Shown: positions 1 to 9,525 of the stretch, piece after piece
How positions within the stretch are numbered: the stretch's first letter is position 1
Layout: each line of letters opens with the position of its first letter
Assembly: GCF_018255755.1 (NCBI RefSeq)
Contig: NZ_CP073766.1
Span: 6,508,501 to 6,572,500, forward strand
Length of the DNA stretch: 64,000 nucleotides
DNA from: Chitinophaga sp. HK235
Lineage (GTDB): Bacteria; Bacteroidota; Bacteroidia; Chitinophagales; Chitinophagaceae
Direction of reading: 5' to 3'
Made by a program: the position numbers and the translations under genes
The notes under the pieces: generated by a model
Told to the model about the DNA's origin: nothing
Seen by the model: only the letters and a program-made list of their open reading frames with translations
Database searches by the model: none

Positions 1-350
1 TAATAGATGACGAACCACTGGCGCTGGATATACTGGAAAGTTATATTCAACGGACGAATCAACTGAAGTTGATTGCGAAAACCAGTCAGCTAGCCACTAT
101 TATACAGCTGGTAGATGAAAAAAGGGTAGACCTGGTATTGCTGGATCTCAATATGCGAGGGATCAATATGGACAGCCTGCAATACCTGCTCAGTAAGGAT
201 TGTCGATTTATCCTGGTTACGGCATATCCCCGTGACGTACTGACGGATAAAGGCCTGGACAGCGAATTTGGCTATATAGCAAAACCAGCCAGTTACAAAC
301 GTTTTATCAAAGAAGTGGAAAGAGTGGTCGAAGGAGTAACTCATCACTAA
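1..350 (+). CDS. Response regulator receiver domain, 5' end outside window
   Basis: The frame is open from base 3 and ends with TAA at 348-350, so the start lies upstream of the window. The visible protein is a CheY-like receiver. It has the acidic pair in IDDEPLALDIL at its left edge, the phospho-acceptor Asp in VDLVLLDLNM, the Thr of FILVTAY and the Lys of IAKP. In Bacteroidota this N-terminus usually belongs to LytTR response regulators, but here the frame stops right after the receiver (VEGVTHH), with no LytTR output domain. It is therefore a receiver-only protein or a truncated regulator. A cognate histidine kinase would be expected upstream. Whether it controls the lanB-like gene 170 bases downstream is unknown. 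Confidence 0.8.
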   Translation, partial: IDDEPLALDILESYIQRTNQLKLIAKTSQLATIIQLVDEKRVDLVLLDLNMRGINMDSLQYLLSKDCRFILVTAYPRDVLTDKGLDSEFGYIAKPASYKRFIKEVERVVEGVTHH

Positions 351-519
351 AATATATCATTGCCCATTGCCGGGTTTAATGGCAGGGTAGTGCAGGGCCA
401 TCACGTCTAGCATTGGTCTGAAAATAAATCCGGTATATTTATATTTACTGGAGCTCCTGTACTACACCTGCCGTTAACCAGGCGGCTAGATGTTTTTTTG
501 ATCAAACCGGATTGCTGTT

Positions 520-3500
520 ATGTCAGAACTCGTGCCACTCAACTTTTATCTGCTTCGTTTGCCCCTGCTTCCTTTTGGGAAGCCGGTTCAACTGCCGGAA
601 GAACATATTGCTTTTGCGACAGCAATAGCTACTATCTATGAAAACCCACTTTTACAGGAAGCCATTTACCTGGCCAGCCCCGCCTTACATCAGGAAATGA
701 TGAAATGGCTCCACTCGCCCGCCCAATCAGATACCAGACATCAGAAGTTAATCCTCGCCCTTTACCGCTACCTCCTCAGGATGAGCGTAAGGGCAACCCC
801 ATATGGCCTTTTCGCCGGATGTGCCACCGGTACCATCACCGCTGCCCCATCCCGCCTGGAGGTGACGCCCACCCGTGTTATGCAAAAGATAACGAGGCTG
901 GACATGGGCTATCTTTCCGAAATAGCCGCGGCCCTCGCCAAAGACCCCGAAACCCGCCAGAAGATCAGGTTTTTCCCCAACAACAGCCTCTATCTCAGCG
1001 GGGAGTCCTACCGGTATTTTGAATATCAGCAACAGGATAAAAGACGCCGTTATTTTCTCAGCGGATTTACCTGTACCCCCTACATCGCAGCAGTAGTGGT
1101 AGCTGCAGCCAAAGGTGCCTGGCTGTCTGAACTGGTGAATGTGCTCACCGAACAGGGCATCCCTGAAGCAGAAGCCACCAGATTCCTGCATCTGCTGATA
1201 GACAACCAGATATTAACCGCAGAAACAGATCCTGCCGTAACCGACAGTGATTATCTTTCGAGAATGATCAACCTGTTACAGGATGGCCCTGAACCCCCTG
1301 CCATCGTTGAACCTCTGCAGGCGATACAACAGCTGCTTCTTCATCAGCAGCACGGTATACAGCGGTATCAGCAGATCCGGGAAATAGTGCAGGCCTGTTT
1401 CCCCGCTATTGATGGAAAAGACCTGATACAATCCGATCTCTTTTTTACGCCGGCAGCCAATACGCTGAATGCCACCACCGTAAAACAACTGGTGTCAAAA
1501 TGTGCTGCGCTGGCGGTACTCACCCGGCCCGTGGAATGTGCAGACCTGGCCACCTTCCGGCAGCAGTTCTATCAGAAATTCGAAGAGCGCGAAATACCGC
1601 TGATGCAGGCACTGGACAGTGAATCCGGTATCGGCTATGGACTGGTATCCGGCGATAATTCCAGCTATACCCCGCTGATAGATGACCTGGTGATGCCCGG
1701 TCAGAAGAATGCTGGTAATATCGCATGGAACTATTACCACCGTTTTGTGATGAACAAATATCTGGATACACAGCGGCAGGGATTAACCCGTATCGATATT
1801 ACCTCCGAAGACCTGGCAGCACTGGCTTCCGAAGACCAGCAACCGGTGATGCCAGCTAGCCTGTTTCTGATGGGAGCCCTGGTGGCTGATAATGCGCAGG
1901 CCCTCGATGCCGGTGATTATTCGTTTATTCTTAAATCATTTGCCGGTCCGCAAACCTGGTCCCTGCTCGGGCGCTTTGCCGCAGGCAATGATAGCCTGGC
2001 GCAACAACTCCGGGAACAGGTACGGCAGGAACAGCAAAACAATCCGGACCGTATTATCGCGGAAGTGGTACACCTGCCTGAAGGCCGTACCGGTAATGTG
2101 TTGTTACGCCCCCGGCTATACGATTATGAGATACCTTTCCTGGCCAACGCTTCTGTAGACCAGGATTTTCAGATACCTGTCAGCGACCTGCATATCAGTG
2201 TCCGCAACAACAGGGTGGTACTGCGTTCCCGCCGGCTGGGAAAAGAAATCCTGCCCCGCCTTACCAGTGCGCATAATTTTGAACAGGGACTGCCTGCCTA
2301 CAAATTCCTCTGCGATCTGCAGCAGCAGGAACATGCCAGAGGTTTCATATGGGACTGGGGTTTGTTAGGGGAACAACCTTTTCTGCCTTCCGTTCATTAT
2401 GGAAATATTGTATTGAGTAGGGCCAGATGGTACCTGACAGGAAAGGAGTTTCAGTCTTTACAGTCTCAAACCAGCCCTACTGAGGTCCTGCTGACGATGT
2501 GGAAAAAGTATCATCTTCCCGATCAGGTATTGCTGGCAGAGGGAGATAATGAACTGTTGATACATATCCACAATCCATACGGACAGCAGCTGGCTGTGGA
2601 AAAACTGAAGAAAGGAAATATAGTGCTGCTGGAATATTATTTCGGCCCGGCATCCAGTCTGGTAGCGGGCGAAGAAGGTGCCTACAGCAATGAAGTGATC
2701 ATCCCCGTTCTTAATAAATCCTATGTTCATCAGCAGGCCTCGCCTGCGCCGGCTCTGCCGGAAAGGGTACAGCGTGTATTCCCTCCCGGTAGCGAATGGT
2801 TATATGCTAAAATTTACTGTGGCCCCAAATGGATGGACAAACTGCTGGTCCGTGAACTGTTGCCCCTGATGACTGAACTGCGGGAGAAAGGGTTGATACA
2901 ACAATGGTTTTTCCTGCGTTATCAGGACCCCGATCATCACCTGAGGATAAGACTCCTGCAAACGCCGGCACCCGCCGGCAGTAATGTGCTGACAGAGCGC
3001 TTACGGCAGCTCATTCAGCCATATATAGAAAATGATGTAGTTAAAAAACTGCAATACGATACCTATGTTCGTGAGTTGGAGCGTTATGGAGAACAAACCA
3101 TGCCGCTCAGCGAAACACTGTTTTTTTATGACAGTGAGACCGCAGCAAGGCTCCTTACTTTTATCCCCCGAAATGAAACCAATGACCGGTGGCTGTTGAC
3201 CCTGAAAGGAGTCGATGACCTGCTCTCCGCCTTCGGGCTGAAAGACACGGAGAAACTGGACCTGTGCCGCCAGCTGTACAACGGATTCTTTACCGAGTTT
3301 AATGGTAATGATACGTTATTATTGCAACTGAACAACAAATACCGCCGCCATATGCGGCTGATTGCTGATCTGTTGCAACAATCGCCACAACAGGCAGTAT
3401 GGCCGCCACAGGTGACAGCCGTCTTTGAAGAACGTGCTTCGCGGCTGGCCGGCATACGCTGGCAGCTGCACAGCATGGCTGCAGACGGTCTTATTCCGGA

Positions 3501-3654
3501 AAACATGTATCTGGAGCTGTTGCCACATTACATCCATATGTTCATGAACAGGATGTTTATTGCCAACGCCAGAATGCATGAACTGGTGGTACATCACTTC
3601 CTGATGAAGTATTATACCTCCCGTGTAGCCCAGCGTGCCAGACAAATGTCATGA
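520..3654 (+). CDS. LanB-type lantibiotic dehydratase, full length
   Basis: The 1044-aa protein is about the usual length of class I LanB enzymes. These dehydrate Ser/Thr in a precursor peptide using glutamyl-tRNA. The N-terminal glutamylation part starts with the typical LNFYLLRLPLLPF and continues with EAIYLASPALHQEM and RMSVRATPYGLFAG. The C-terminal elimination (SpaB_C, thiopeptide-type) domain starts near residue 757 (SEWLYAKIYCG) and contains QQWFFLRYQDPDHHLRIRLL. No lanC cyclase, precursor gene or intact transporter is visible in the 5 kb around it. Only an ABC ATPase remnant lies downstream at 5008-5280. It may be an orphan, a remnant of a lanthipeptide cluster, or act on a distant precursor. 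The start at 520 is the first ATG ahead of the conserved N-terminus. The next gene begins within 70 bases. Confidence 0.9.
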   Translation: MSELVPLNFYLLRLPLLPFGKPVQLPEEHIAFATAIATIYENPLLQEAIYLASPALHQEMMKWLHSPAQSDTRHQKLILALYRYLLRMSVRATPYGLFAGCATGTITAAPSRLEVTPTRVMQKITRLDMGYLSEIAAALAKDPETRQKIRFFPNNSLYLSGESYRYFEYQQQDKRRRYFLSGFTCTPYIAAVVVAAAKGAWLSELVNVLTEQGIPEAEATRFLHLLIDNQILTAETDPAVTDSDYLSRMINLLQDGPEPPAIVEPLQAIQQLLLHQQHGIQRYQQIREIVQACFPAIDGKDLIQSDLFFTPAANTLNATTVKQLVSKCAALAVLTRPVECADLATFRQQFYQKFEEREIPLMQALDSESGIGYGLVSGDNSSYTPLIDDLVMPGQKNAGNIAWNYYHRFVMNKYLDTQRQGLTRIDITSEDLAALASEDQQPVMPASLFLMGALVADNAQALDAGDYSFILKSFAGPQTWSLLGRFAAGNDSLAQQLREQVRQEQQNNPDRIIAEVVHLPEGRTGNVLLRPRLYDYEIPFLANASVDQDFQIPVSDLHISVRNNRVVLRSRRLGKEILPRLTSAHNFEQGLPAYKFLCDLQQQEHARGFIWDWGLLGEQPFLPSVHYGNIVLSRARWYLTGKEFQSLQSQTSPTEVLLTMWKKYHLPDQVLLAEGDNELLIHIHNPYGQQLAVEKLKKGNIVLLEYYFGPASSLVAGEEGAYSNEVIIPVLNKSYVHQQASPAPALPERVQRVFPPGSEWLYAKIYCGPKWMDKLLVRELLPLMTELREKGLIQQWFFLRYQDPDHHLRIRLLQTPAPAGSNVLTERLRQLIQPYIENDVVKKLQYDTYVRELERYGEQTMPLSETLFFYDSETAARLLTFIPRNETNDRWLLTLKGVDDLLSAFGLKDTEKLDLCRQLYNGFFTEFNGNDTLLLQLNNKYRRHMRLIADLLQQSPQQAVWPPQVTAVFEERASRLAGIRWQLHSMAADGLIPENMYLELLPHYIHMFMNRMFIANARMHELVVHHFLMKYYTSRVAQRARQMS

Positions 3655-3722
3655 TCTATTATTCTGTACGGAAACATTACAAGACCAATAACCCATTTAC
3701 CTGGAAAAAACAGAAGGATTTT

Positions 3723-5000
3723 ATGAAACTACTTTTAACCTCCCTGCTTTCCCTTGCCGTGATGCAGGCTTTGGCACAGAAAACATTTGTACAATGCGGT
3801 AAACTGATTGATGGTACCGGGGCGGCACCCCGCCAATCGGTCACCATTGTGATCGAAGGTAAAACCATCAATGCTATCCAGAACGGCTATACGACAGGCG
3901 GAACAGGCGATGTGACCATCGACCTGAAAGATAAAACCGTATTGCCTGGCCTGATCGATTGCCATGTGCATATTGAAAGCCAGTATAACAAAGGCTCCAT
4001 ACTGGACGGTTTCCGCCTGAATGATGCCGATATTGCCTATAGAGCAGAAGGCTTTGCCCGTAAAACACTGCAGGCCGGATTTACCACCGTACGGGATTTG
4101 GGCGGCACTGGTGTTAACATTGCGCTGCGCAACGCTATCAATCAGGGTCTGGTAGAAGGTCCGAACATCCTTACCGCAGGCACGGCCATTTCCGCTACCG
4201 GCGGCCATATGGACGAATCAGTAGGACTGCGTGATGAAATGCATCCTCCCTCCAGCCCTGAAAAAGGTGTGGCCAACGGAAAAGATGAACTGGTGAAAGC
4301 TGTTCGTTATCAGTTTAAAAAAGGAGCAGATGTGATCAAGATCGCTTCTACCGGTGGTGTGCTGGATCTGAGCAAAGATGGTTCCGGCGCACAGTTTACA
4401 GTAGATGAGATTAAAACAGTAGTGGAAACTGCCAAAGATTACGGTATGCGGGTTGCCTGTCATGCACATGGCGCTGAAGGCATCAAACGGGCTATCCTCG
4501 CTGGTGTCAACTCTATCGAACATGGTACTTATATCGATGATGAAGGCATGAAGCTGGCCAAACGTAATGGTACCTGGTATGTACCAACCATCATCGCCGG
4601 TAAATCAGTAGCGGATTCTGCGAAGATCCCCGGTTTTTTCCCACCTGTGATTGCGGGTAAAGCCAGCGAGGTAGGACCCAGGATGCAACAGGCTTTCGCC
4701 AGGGCTTACAAAGCCGGTGTGAAGATTGCTTTTGGCACAGATGCCGGTGTATATGAACACGGAAGAAATGCATTGGAGTTCCAGTACATGGTGGAAGCCG
4801 GCATGCCGGCCATGGCAGCCATTCAGGCGGCTACCGTGAATGCTGCTGAACTGCTGGGCATCAGTAAGGAAAGAGGATCCGTTACCGCCGGTAAAATGGC
4901 CGATCTGATTGCGGTAGACGGTGATCCTTTGCTGCATATCAAAGTCCTTTCTGACGTGAGTTTTGTGATGAAGGAAGGAAAAGTATACAAGAAAAAATAA
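3723..5000 (+). CDS. Exported imidazolonepropionase-like amidohydrolase
   Basis: This is a metal-dependent amidohydrolase of the Xaa-Pro dipeptidase/imidazolonepropionase-like group, about 425 aa. Visible metal-site motifs are the HxH in GLIDCHVHIE, the Lys in GADVIKIASTGG (probable carboxylated bridging Lys), the His residues in ACHAHG and SIEHGTYID, and the Asp in FGTDAGVYEHG. The frame is open from 3651, overlapping the lanB stop. The ATG at 3723 is preferred because it begins a clean signal peptide (MKLLLTSLLSLAVMQALAQ), which puts the enzyme in the periplasm or outside. Family members cleave dipeptides or cyclic amides, and the substrate cannot be read from the sequence. It may be co-transcribed with the dehydratase. 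A role in trimming a peptide product is only a guess. Confidence 0.85.
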   Translation: MKLLLTSLLSLAVMQALAQKTFVQCGKLIDGTGAAPRQSVTIVIEGKTINAIQNGYTTGGTGDVTIDLKDKTVLPGLIDCHVHIESQYNKGSILDGFRLNDADIAYRAEGFARKTLQAGFTTVRDLGGTGVNIALRNAINQGLVEGPNILTAGTAISATGGHMDESVGLRDEMHPPSSPEKGVANGKDELVKAVRYQFKKGADVIKIASTGGVLDLSKDGSGAQFTVDEIKTVVETAKDYGMRVACHAHGAEGIKRAILAGVNSIEHGTYIDDEGMKLAKRNGTWYVPTIIAGKSVADSAKIPGFFPPVIAGKASEVGPRMQQAFARAYKAGVKIAFGTDAGVYEHGRNALEFQYMVEAGMPAMAAIQAATVNAAELLGISKERGSVTAGKMADLIAVDGDPLLHIKVLSDVSFVMKEGKVYKKK

Positions 5001-5007
5001 TATACGA

Positions 5008-5280
5008 TTACAGCAGCTGGGTTTTCAGCGCTGCAATAGTACTGACATGATGAGTGATCAACAATACAATCTTTCCCTCAAAATAACCTTCTGTATTCTT
5101 AAACAGTTGGTGCTCGCTAACGCTGTCCATTGCTGAAGTGGATTCGTCGGGGATAAATATCCTGACGCGCTTCAGCAATGCGCGGGCAATGGCAATCTGT
5201 TGTTTCTGTCCGCCGGAAAGACTGATGCTGCTATCGTTTTTAAACTGAATGCCTGCGGCTTTTATGTATGTTTTAGTGTG
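5008..5280 (-). pseudogene. 3' remnant of an ABC exporter ATPase
   Basis: Reading the minus strand gives an open stretch of 90 codons between a stop at 5281-5283 and a TAA at 5008-5010. It encodes the last part of an ABC ATPase: the signature loop (SLSGGQKQQIAIARALL), a Walker B/D-loop region (RIFIPDESTSAMDS) and the H-loop (IVLLITHHVSTI). There is no Walker A, no membrane domain and no plausible start codon. The 5' end runs into the 3' end of the efflux adaptor gene, with which it overlaps by eight bases. It is therefore a truncated relic, most likely of a peptide or bacteriocin exporter, given the LanB gene 1.4 kb away. That assignment to an exporter type is inference. Confidence 0.8.
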
Positions 5281-6382
5281 CTATTGTCCAGATGCCTGCA
5301 CTACCTGGTTTTCGCTCATCAGTGGCTTTTTTCACCAGGGTATCGCCAACGGCTATATTACCAAATATCTCGGTACCCGCATCTACGGTCATTCCCTGTC
5401 TGACATCCACCCATTCTGCTTTCCCGTCTTTTACTCTGATGACAAACTTTTTCTCTTGTGTGGTAACAACCGCAGAGAAAGGGACTATAAAGGAAGGGGT
5501 GCCTCTCTCCAGTGGAATTTTTACATAACAGAAAACACCTGCTTTTAAGTGATGGTCGCTGTTGTTTACCTGGAACTCCCACAGTTCTGTTCTGGTATTG
5601 GGATCTATCGTCTCGGACTTGCGGGTAAGTACAGCTTTAAATTGTTCGGTAGGATAGGCATCTACCCTGAAGTCTATGTTTTTTACGGCGCTGGCGGCAG
5701 CCACATAACTTTCAGGAATGGCTACACGCAGACGGAGTACTTTGTTGTTTTGCACCGTCAGCAACATAGCGTTGGTGCCTACCAGTGAGCCAGGATCGGC
5801 TTTGCGCGCGGTGATCACACCATCAAAGGGGGCTGTGATATAAAGGTATCCTGATACTGCCTTATAGGATTGTGCCTGTTTGGTAGAGGCCACATAACTG
5901 GCGCTATCGGCCAGCATTTGATTGCGGCTGCGTTCCAGGTCTGCCGGGGCTACGATACCCGGTGTACGGGCCTGTGATGCACGATACAGCCGCTCATAGT
6001 TGTCGCGGCTGGAAGCCCATTTCGCTTTGGCCGACTGCACGGCCGCTTCGGATTCTGCCAGGCGGCTGTTTATTTCCGGCGCTTCTATCACTGCCAGCAC
6101 CTGGCCTTTTTTTACACGGTCTCCCATGTCTACTTTCATCTCTTTTACAAAGCCCTGTACTTTGGCAAACAGGTCTGCATTTTCGTAGGGTACCAGTTCA
6201 GCAGGGAACTCCGCTGTTTTTTTCAAAATATCCTGTTGTAGGATAAATACCGGAACAGTATCCGACGTGGTTACAGCTGCCGGTGCCTGCTGATGATGGT
6301 TACAGGCCGAAAGCAAAGCCAGTAAAGAAAAGGAGGCGATCGCCCGCATGTAGCTGTATTGTATGTTAGGAATGTTTGTCAT
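5273..6382 (-). CDS. RND efflux periplasmic adaptor (membrane fusion protein)
   Basis: This is an AcrA/HlyD-type periplasmic adaptor linking the RND pump to the TolC-like channel. The N-terminus carries a lipoprotein signal (ASFSLLALLSAC) followed by the barrel/lipoyl half (VQGFVKEMKVDMGDRVKKGQVLAVIEAP), a helical hairpin rich in Ala and Ser, the second lipoyl half (YLYITAPFDGVITARKADPGSLV) and the beta-barrel and membrane-proximal domains. The ATG at 6382 overlaps the pump gene by 17 bases and has a purine-rich leader. The ATG at 6349 is an alternative directly before the signal core. It is the last gene of the efflux operon. Its stop lies inside the relic ABC ATPase frame. Confidence 0.88.
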   Translation of the reverse strand: MTNIPNIQYSYMRAIASFSLLALLSACNHHQQAPAAVTTSDTVPVFILQQDILKKTAEFPAELVPYENADLFAKVQGFVKEMKVDMGDRVKKGQVLAVIEAPEINSRLAESEAAVQSAKAKWASSRDNYERLYRASQARTPGIVAPADLERSRNQMLADSASYVASTKQAQSYKAVSGYLYITAPFDGVITARKADPGSLVGTNAMLLTVQNNKVLRLRVAIPESYVAAASAVKNIDFRVDAYPTEQFKAVLTRKSETIDPNTRTELWEFQVNNSDHHLKAGVFCYVKIPLERGTPSFIVPFSAVVTTQEKKFVIRVKDGKAEWVDVRQGMTVDAGTEIFGNIAVGDTLVKKATDERKPGSAGIWTIAH

Positions 6383-9300
6383 AGTAAGTACTTTTTTCAT
6401 CATCAGGATCAAGGGATACATATTTAAATGTTTTTCTTCCAACCAACAGCTGATATACATGTGGCAGGAAAAACAACACGCTGATAGCGGAGAATAATAA
6501 TCCTCCTATAACGGCAATGCCTAAAGGGGCTGTTTGATCACCGCCTTCCGACAGCCCCAGTGCCATGGGGATCATACCGGCAATCATGGCAGCAGTGGTC
6601 ATCAGGATGGGCCGCAGCCTGTTTTCTGCTGCCTGTAACTGTGGCGCCTCTACGTTGCTTTTCCGGTAATGTTCGGCGTTGGTGATAAACAGTACCGCAT
6701 TGGCGATGGCAACACCAACGGCCATGATGGCGCCCATATAGGATTGTATGTTTAATGAATTGCCGGTGAGCAACAGAAAGAGCAGGGATCCCGCAACAAC
6801 AGCAGGAATCACGGATAATGTTGTGAAAGCAACACGGAACGACTGGAAATACACAGCCATTACGAGGAATATCACCACTACGGCGATGAGTAAACCGAAC
6901 TGTAGGCTGGTGAGTGTTTGTTGCAGCAATGCCGGCTGTCCGCGCAGTATGATTTTGGCTCCGTTGGGCAGCTGTCCCATACTGTTGATGGCCTTGTTTA
7001 CTGCTTTAAACACAGTACCCAGGTCCTGATGGTGAACATTGGCTGTTATCGTGATATACCGCTGTTGATTCAGCCTGTCGAATTCTCCGGTGACCGTCAT
7101 CCGTTTCCAGGAGGCCACTTCATTGAGGTAATGTGAGTTGCCTGTACCACCTGAAACAGGGATGGCTTCCAGCTTGCTGGTACCGTTCATTTTAAATTCG
7201 GGATATTGTACCTGCACCTGATAGGCGGTGCCGGTGCTTTTGTCGAGCCAGTAGTTGGGCGTAGTAAAACGGCTGGAAGAAGTGGCTGCCACCGTAGAGC
7301 GGGTTACCTGATCGCTGGTGAGGCCGAGCTGGCCGGTTTTTACACGGTCCATCTCTATTCTGATAGCAGGATAATCCAATGGTGTAGCGATTTGCAGATC
7401 GCGTAAAGAAGGGATGGTGGCTAGTTTTTGCCGGAGTAATACCGCTGTTTTTTTGCCTTCGGCCAGGTTTTTATTAACGATGGCGATCTCTATGGGATTG
7501 CTGCTACCGAGGTTTAACACCTGTTCTACGATATCTCCCGGCTCAAAGGATAGTTTGGCTTGGGGGATGGTTTTACCTGCTGCTGCCCGTAGTTTTTCCC
7601 GGAAGGTGGCAATGGGCATCACTCCCCGCTGTAGTTTAATTTTGATGACGGATTCATGCGGGCCACTGGTCCAGAGATGTATGTAGTTGACCGGATAACT
7701 GGAGGGCTGGGTACCCACAAATGCGGAGGTGATGGCTACGTTTTGTTTTCCGGCGATGCTGTCTGTGAGTGAGAGCAGTTTGCGGGTGGCATCTTCTGTT
7801 CGTTCAAAACGCGTACCTACGGGCATGCGTAAACGTACCTGTGTTTGTCCGCTGTCTGTTTGTGGAAACAGTTCCGTGCCGGTAAATAAAAAGAGCAGCA
7901 CCACCAAGGCGGCAGATATCAGCAGAAATAATCCGGTAGCCCATCGGTAGCCGGATTGCCGGCGTTTCCCGGCTGCCACATAACGGCGTTTGATGTTATC
8001 AAAAAATCCGCGTTCCTTTCTTTCCTTCTCTGGCAGTGATGCTTTAAACAACCAGTTGGAAACTACTGGCACAAAAGTCTGTGATAAAATAAAAGAGGCA
8101 ATCATCGCAAAACCAACGGCCAGTGACAACGGCATAAACATCGCTCTGGGTACACCGTTCATAAACATGGCAGGTACAAACACAGCCAGGATGCTCAGCA
8201 GAATCAGTAGTTTGGGTCCGGCTATCTCCATGCTGCCATCAGCGATGGCCCTGGCTTTTGTTTTACCGGCCTCCATATGCCGGTGGATGTTTTCTATGGT
8301 AACGGTGGCTTCATCCACCAGTATGCCCACCGCCAGGGCAAGACCTCCCAGGGTCATGATGTTGATGGTTTGGCCGGTGAGATACAACAGGATGGCGGAA
8401 GACAACAGTGCCAGCGGGATGGTCATGATGACGATGAGCGCACTTCGTTTGTCGCCCAGAAAGAGCAACACCATCAGGCCGGTAAGGATGGCTCCCAAAC
8501 CACCTTCAAACAAAAGGCTTTTCAGTGAATTGATCACATAACCGGATTGATCGAAGGCATAGGTGACTTTTATATCGTCGGGGATAGCGGCCTGCATATC
8601 GGGTAGCGCGGCTTTTACCCGTTGTACCACCTCCCAGGTAGAAGCATCTGCTCTTTTGGTAACCGGAATATATACCGAACGTTTACCATTGATCAGTGCA
8701 TAGCTGGTGGTGACATCGGCGCCCAGGCTTACATTGGCTACATCTTTTACATAAACGGAGGGGCCTGCGCCAAGTTGTAGCGGTGTGTTTTGCAGGTCCT
8801 GCAGTGATTCTATGACGCTGTTTTGTGGTGTGATATACGTAGTGTCGCCAATGCGCACATTGCCGGCAGGAGAGATGGTGTTGAATTTTGCGATGGCCTG
8901 TACCACCTGGTCGGGGCTCAGGTTGTAACTACGTAGTTTGTCAGGATCTATGGTGATCAGTACTGTTTTCTGATTACCTCCAAACGGTGGCGGGGCCGAT
9001 ACGCCGGGTAAGGTGGAAAACATAGGTCGTACACGGAACAGGGCCAGATCGGAGATCTCACTTAAAGACCTGTTGTCTGAAGTGAAGACCAGCTGGCCTA
9101 CCGGCACACTGCCTGCATCGAAGCGGGTAATGAACGGAGGTACGGTACCGGGCGGCATAAATGCCCTGGAGCGGTTTACATAGCCTACCACTTCCGCCAT
9201 CGCCTGGCTCATATCTGTGCCTTCATTGAATTCTATCCTGATGATAGCAGCACCTTGTATGCTTTTGGAGTCTACTGATTTTACGCCGGTGATATAGAGG

Positions 9301-9512
9301 AAATGATATTCATAATAGGAGGTGACAAAACCCTCCATCTGCTCCGGCGATAGCCCGCCATAGGGCTGGGCCACATATACTACCGGCAAACCCAGGCGGG
9401 GAAAGATATCTACTTTAGCCTGCCGGATAGACAGATAAGAGAAAAATAAAATGGCAACAACAACTACCAGGATGGTGACCGGATGTCGTAATGCCGAACG
9501 GATTAGTTTCAT
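6366..9512 (-). CDS. RND efflux pump, inner-membrane subunit
   Basis: This is a 1048-aa proton-driven RND transporter of the AcrB/MexB/CusA superfamily. It starts with the usual first transmembrane helix (ALRHPVTILVVVVAILFFSYL). It contains two large periplasmic loops and two blocks of transmembrane helices, for example ALSSAILLYLTGQTINIMTL, GGLALAVGILVDEATVTIEN and, near the C-terminus, ILMTTAAMIAGMIPMALGLS. The DDxxD-type proton relay of AcrB is represented only by the ILVDEATVTIEN segment. Substrates cannot be inferred from sequence; hydrophobic drugs or metals are both possible. The gene sits 13 bases downstream of the TolC-like gene and overlaps the adaptor, so the three form one operon (tolC-like, pump, adaptor). 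Confidence 0.93.
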   Translation of the reverse strand: MKLIRSALRHPVTILVVVVAILFFSYLSIRQAKVDIFPRLGLPVVYVAQPYGGLSPEQMEGFVTSYYEYHFLYITGVKSVDSKSIQGAAIIRIEFNEGTDMSQAMAEVVGYVNRSRAFMPPGTVPPFITRFDAGSVPVGQLVFTSDNRSLSEISDLALFRVRPMFSTLPGVSAPPPFGGNQKTVLITIDPDKLRSYNLSPDQVVQAIAKFNTISPAGNVRIGDTTYITPQNSVIESLQDLQNTPLQLGAGPSVYVKDVANVSLGADVTTSYALINGKRSVYIPVTKRADASTWEVVQRVKAALPDMQAAIPDDIKVTYAFDQSGYVINSLKSLLFEGGLGAILTGLMVLLFLGDKRSALIVIMTIPLALLSSAILLYLTGQTINIMTLGGLALAVGILVDEATVTIENIHRHMEAGKTKARAIADGSMEIAGPKLLILLSILAVFVPAMFMNGVPRAMFMPLSLAVGFAMIASFILSQTFVPVVSNWLFKASLPEKERKERGFFDNIKRRYVAAGKRRQSGYRWATGLFLLISAALVVLLFLFTGTELFPQTDSGQTQVRLRMPVGTRFERTEDATRKLLSLTDSIAGKQNVAITSAFVGTQPSSYPVNYIHLWTSGPHESVIKIKLQRGVMPIATFREKLRAAAGKTIPQAKLSFEPGDIVEQVLNLGSSNPIEIAIVNKNLAEGKKTAVLLRQKLATIPSLRDLQIATPLDYPAIRIEMDRVKTGQLGLTSDQVTRSTVAATSSSRFTTPNYWLDKSTGTAYQVQVQYPEFKMNGTSKLEAIPVSGGTGNSHYLNEVASWKRMTVTGEFDRLNQQRYITITANVHHQDLGTVFKAVNKAINSMGQLPNGAKIILRGQPALLQQTLTSLQFGLLIAVVVIFLVMAVYFQSFRVAFTTLSVIPAVVAGSLLFLLLTGNSLNIQSYMGAIMAVGVAIANAVLFITNAEHYRKSNVEAPQLQAAENRLRPILMTTAAMIAGMIPMALGLSEGGDQTAPLGIAVIGGLLFSAISVLFFLPHVYQLLVGRKTFKYVSLDPDDEKSTYYDKHS

Positions 9513-9525
9513 GGTGTTGATATCG

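Noticed and set aside
351..519. Lanthipeptide precursor gene ahead of the LanB gene
   Set aside because: The 169 bases hold no frame with a start codon and a Cys/Ser/Thr-rich core behind a leader.
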